Shown: positions 63,819-64,000 of the stretch, in pieces
Numbering within the stretch: the first letter of the stretch is position 1
Layout of the letters: each line of letters starts with the position of its first letter
Assembly: GCF_000170895.1 (NCBI RefSeq)
Contig: NZ_ABCS01000031.1
Location: forward strand, 1 to 64,000
Direction: 5' to 3'
DNA length: 64,000 bases
DNA from: Plesiocystis pacifica SIR-1
GTDB taxonomy: Bacteria; Myxococcota_A; Polyangia; Nannocystales; Nannocystaceae
Notes under the pieces: generated by a model
Told to the model about the DNA's origin: nothing
Databases searched by the model: none
Seen by the model: only the letters and a program-made list of their open reading frames with translations
Position numbers and translations under genes: made by a program

Positions 63819-63880
63819 CGGGCGCTTGTATGCGGGGACGACCCAAACGGCAAGTCAGCCCGGCAAGTCAGCCCGGCGAG

Positions 63881-64000
63881 TCAGCCTCCGAGGGCGCCGC
63901 GCAGCCAGCCCATGAAGCCCGCCCGGCCGCCGCCCTGTTCGGGCGGGCCGAGGCGAACCAGCGGCACGACGGCATCCTCCTGGCCGTCGAGCATGGGCAT
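63881..64000 (-). CDS. C-terminal part of a gene running off the right edge
   Basis: 39 codons open to the window edge, ending with TGA at 63881 (MPMLDGQEDAVVPLVRLGPP, then MGWLRGALGG). An ATG lies exactly at the edge, so the gene may start here or beyond. Too short to assign. Confidence 0.45.
   Translation of the reverse strand: MPMLDGQEDAVVPLVRLGPPEQGGGRAGFMGWLRGALGG

Overview
The window is GC-rich, gene-dense chromosome from a myxobacterium, most likely of the Nannocystis/Plesiocystis/Enhygromyxa group. Clues are the Myxococcus cysteine-rich repeats with a fibro-slime domain (54982-56847), an AgmX/PglI-type protein (22566-23837), many secreted lipoproteins with long Ser/Thr/Asp/Glu linkers, an RCC1-repeat lipoprotein, and two receptor Ser/Thr kinases paired with ECF sigma factors. 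The taxonomic call is inference; no rRNA or tRNA gene was seen.

Layout. (1) 1-6.3 kb: the start of an acidic low-complexity protein, a frameshifted hypothetical gene, then signalling cassette A (Cys-rich secreted protein, Ser/Thr kinase, ECF sigma, XRE regulator, winged-helix protein), three more small HTH proteins and a Cys-rich lipoprotein. (2) 6.3-20.8 kb: element 1, a divergently transcribed cluster of about 17 mostly unrecognisable genes. At least six products carry one terminal membrane helix. It also has a peptidoglycan-binding-like protein, a membrane-anchored amidase, a 1304-residue polyvalent protein with a histone-H1-like region, and an excisionase-like HTH gene. No capsid, portal, terminase or other ATPase was recognised. 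(3) 20.8-27.5 kb: an array of hairpin repeats, a free-standing N-terminal piece of RNA polymerase beta-prime, then ordinary envelope and secreted genes. (4) 28-36.3 kb: element 2, a minus-strand remnant of a tailed-phage morphogenesis region with tail-tube-like and tail-chaperone genes that stops where the tape-measure gene is expected. It carries plus-strand inserts of lower GC. (5) 36.4-41.9 kb: a metalloprotease/PDZ lipoprotein pair, then signalling cassette B, a paralogue of cassette A in the opposite overall orientation. (6) 42.5-45.3 kb: element 3, with a tandem repeat, a paralogue of one element 1 gene, a stub of the next element 1 gene and a tyrosine recombinase, so apparently a decayed relative of element 1. 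(7) 45.3-64 kb: chromosomal genes, including a heavy-metal CusABC-type RND efflux operon, several lipoproteins, a FabI/FabL-like SDR and a HEAT-repeat/RNA-methylase fusion.

Working together. In each cassette the kinase (cytosolic kinase domain, one membrane helix, about 120-residue outer domain) is likely to sense an envelope signal and act on the divergently transcribed sigma factor or the XRE/winged-helix pair; the Cys-rich secreted protein may be part of the sensed input. The kinase-to-sigma link is inferred from repeated gene context. Element 1 looks like one envelope-associated or virion-like assembly built from membrane-anchored subunits plus a wall hydrolase, controlled from a shared promoter region with repeated TTGCATGCAA palindromes.

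Sequence quality. At least eight genes are broken by one-base frameshifts. Several sit in or beside short homopolymers and are fixed by restoring or removing one base. This pattern fits uncorrected long-read indels better than eight independent mutations, and it affects how every broken gene here should be read.
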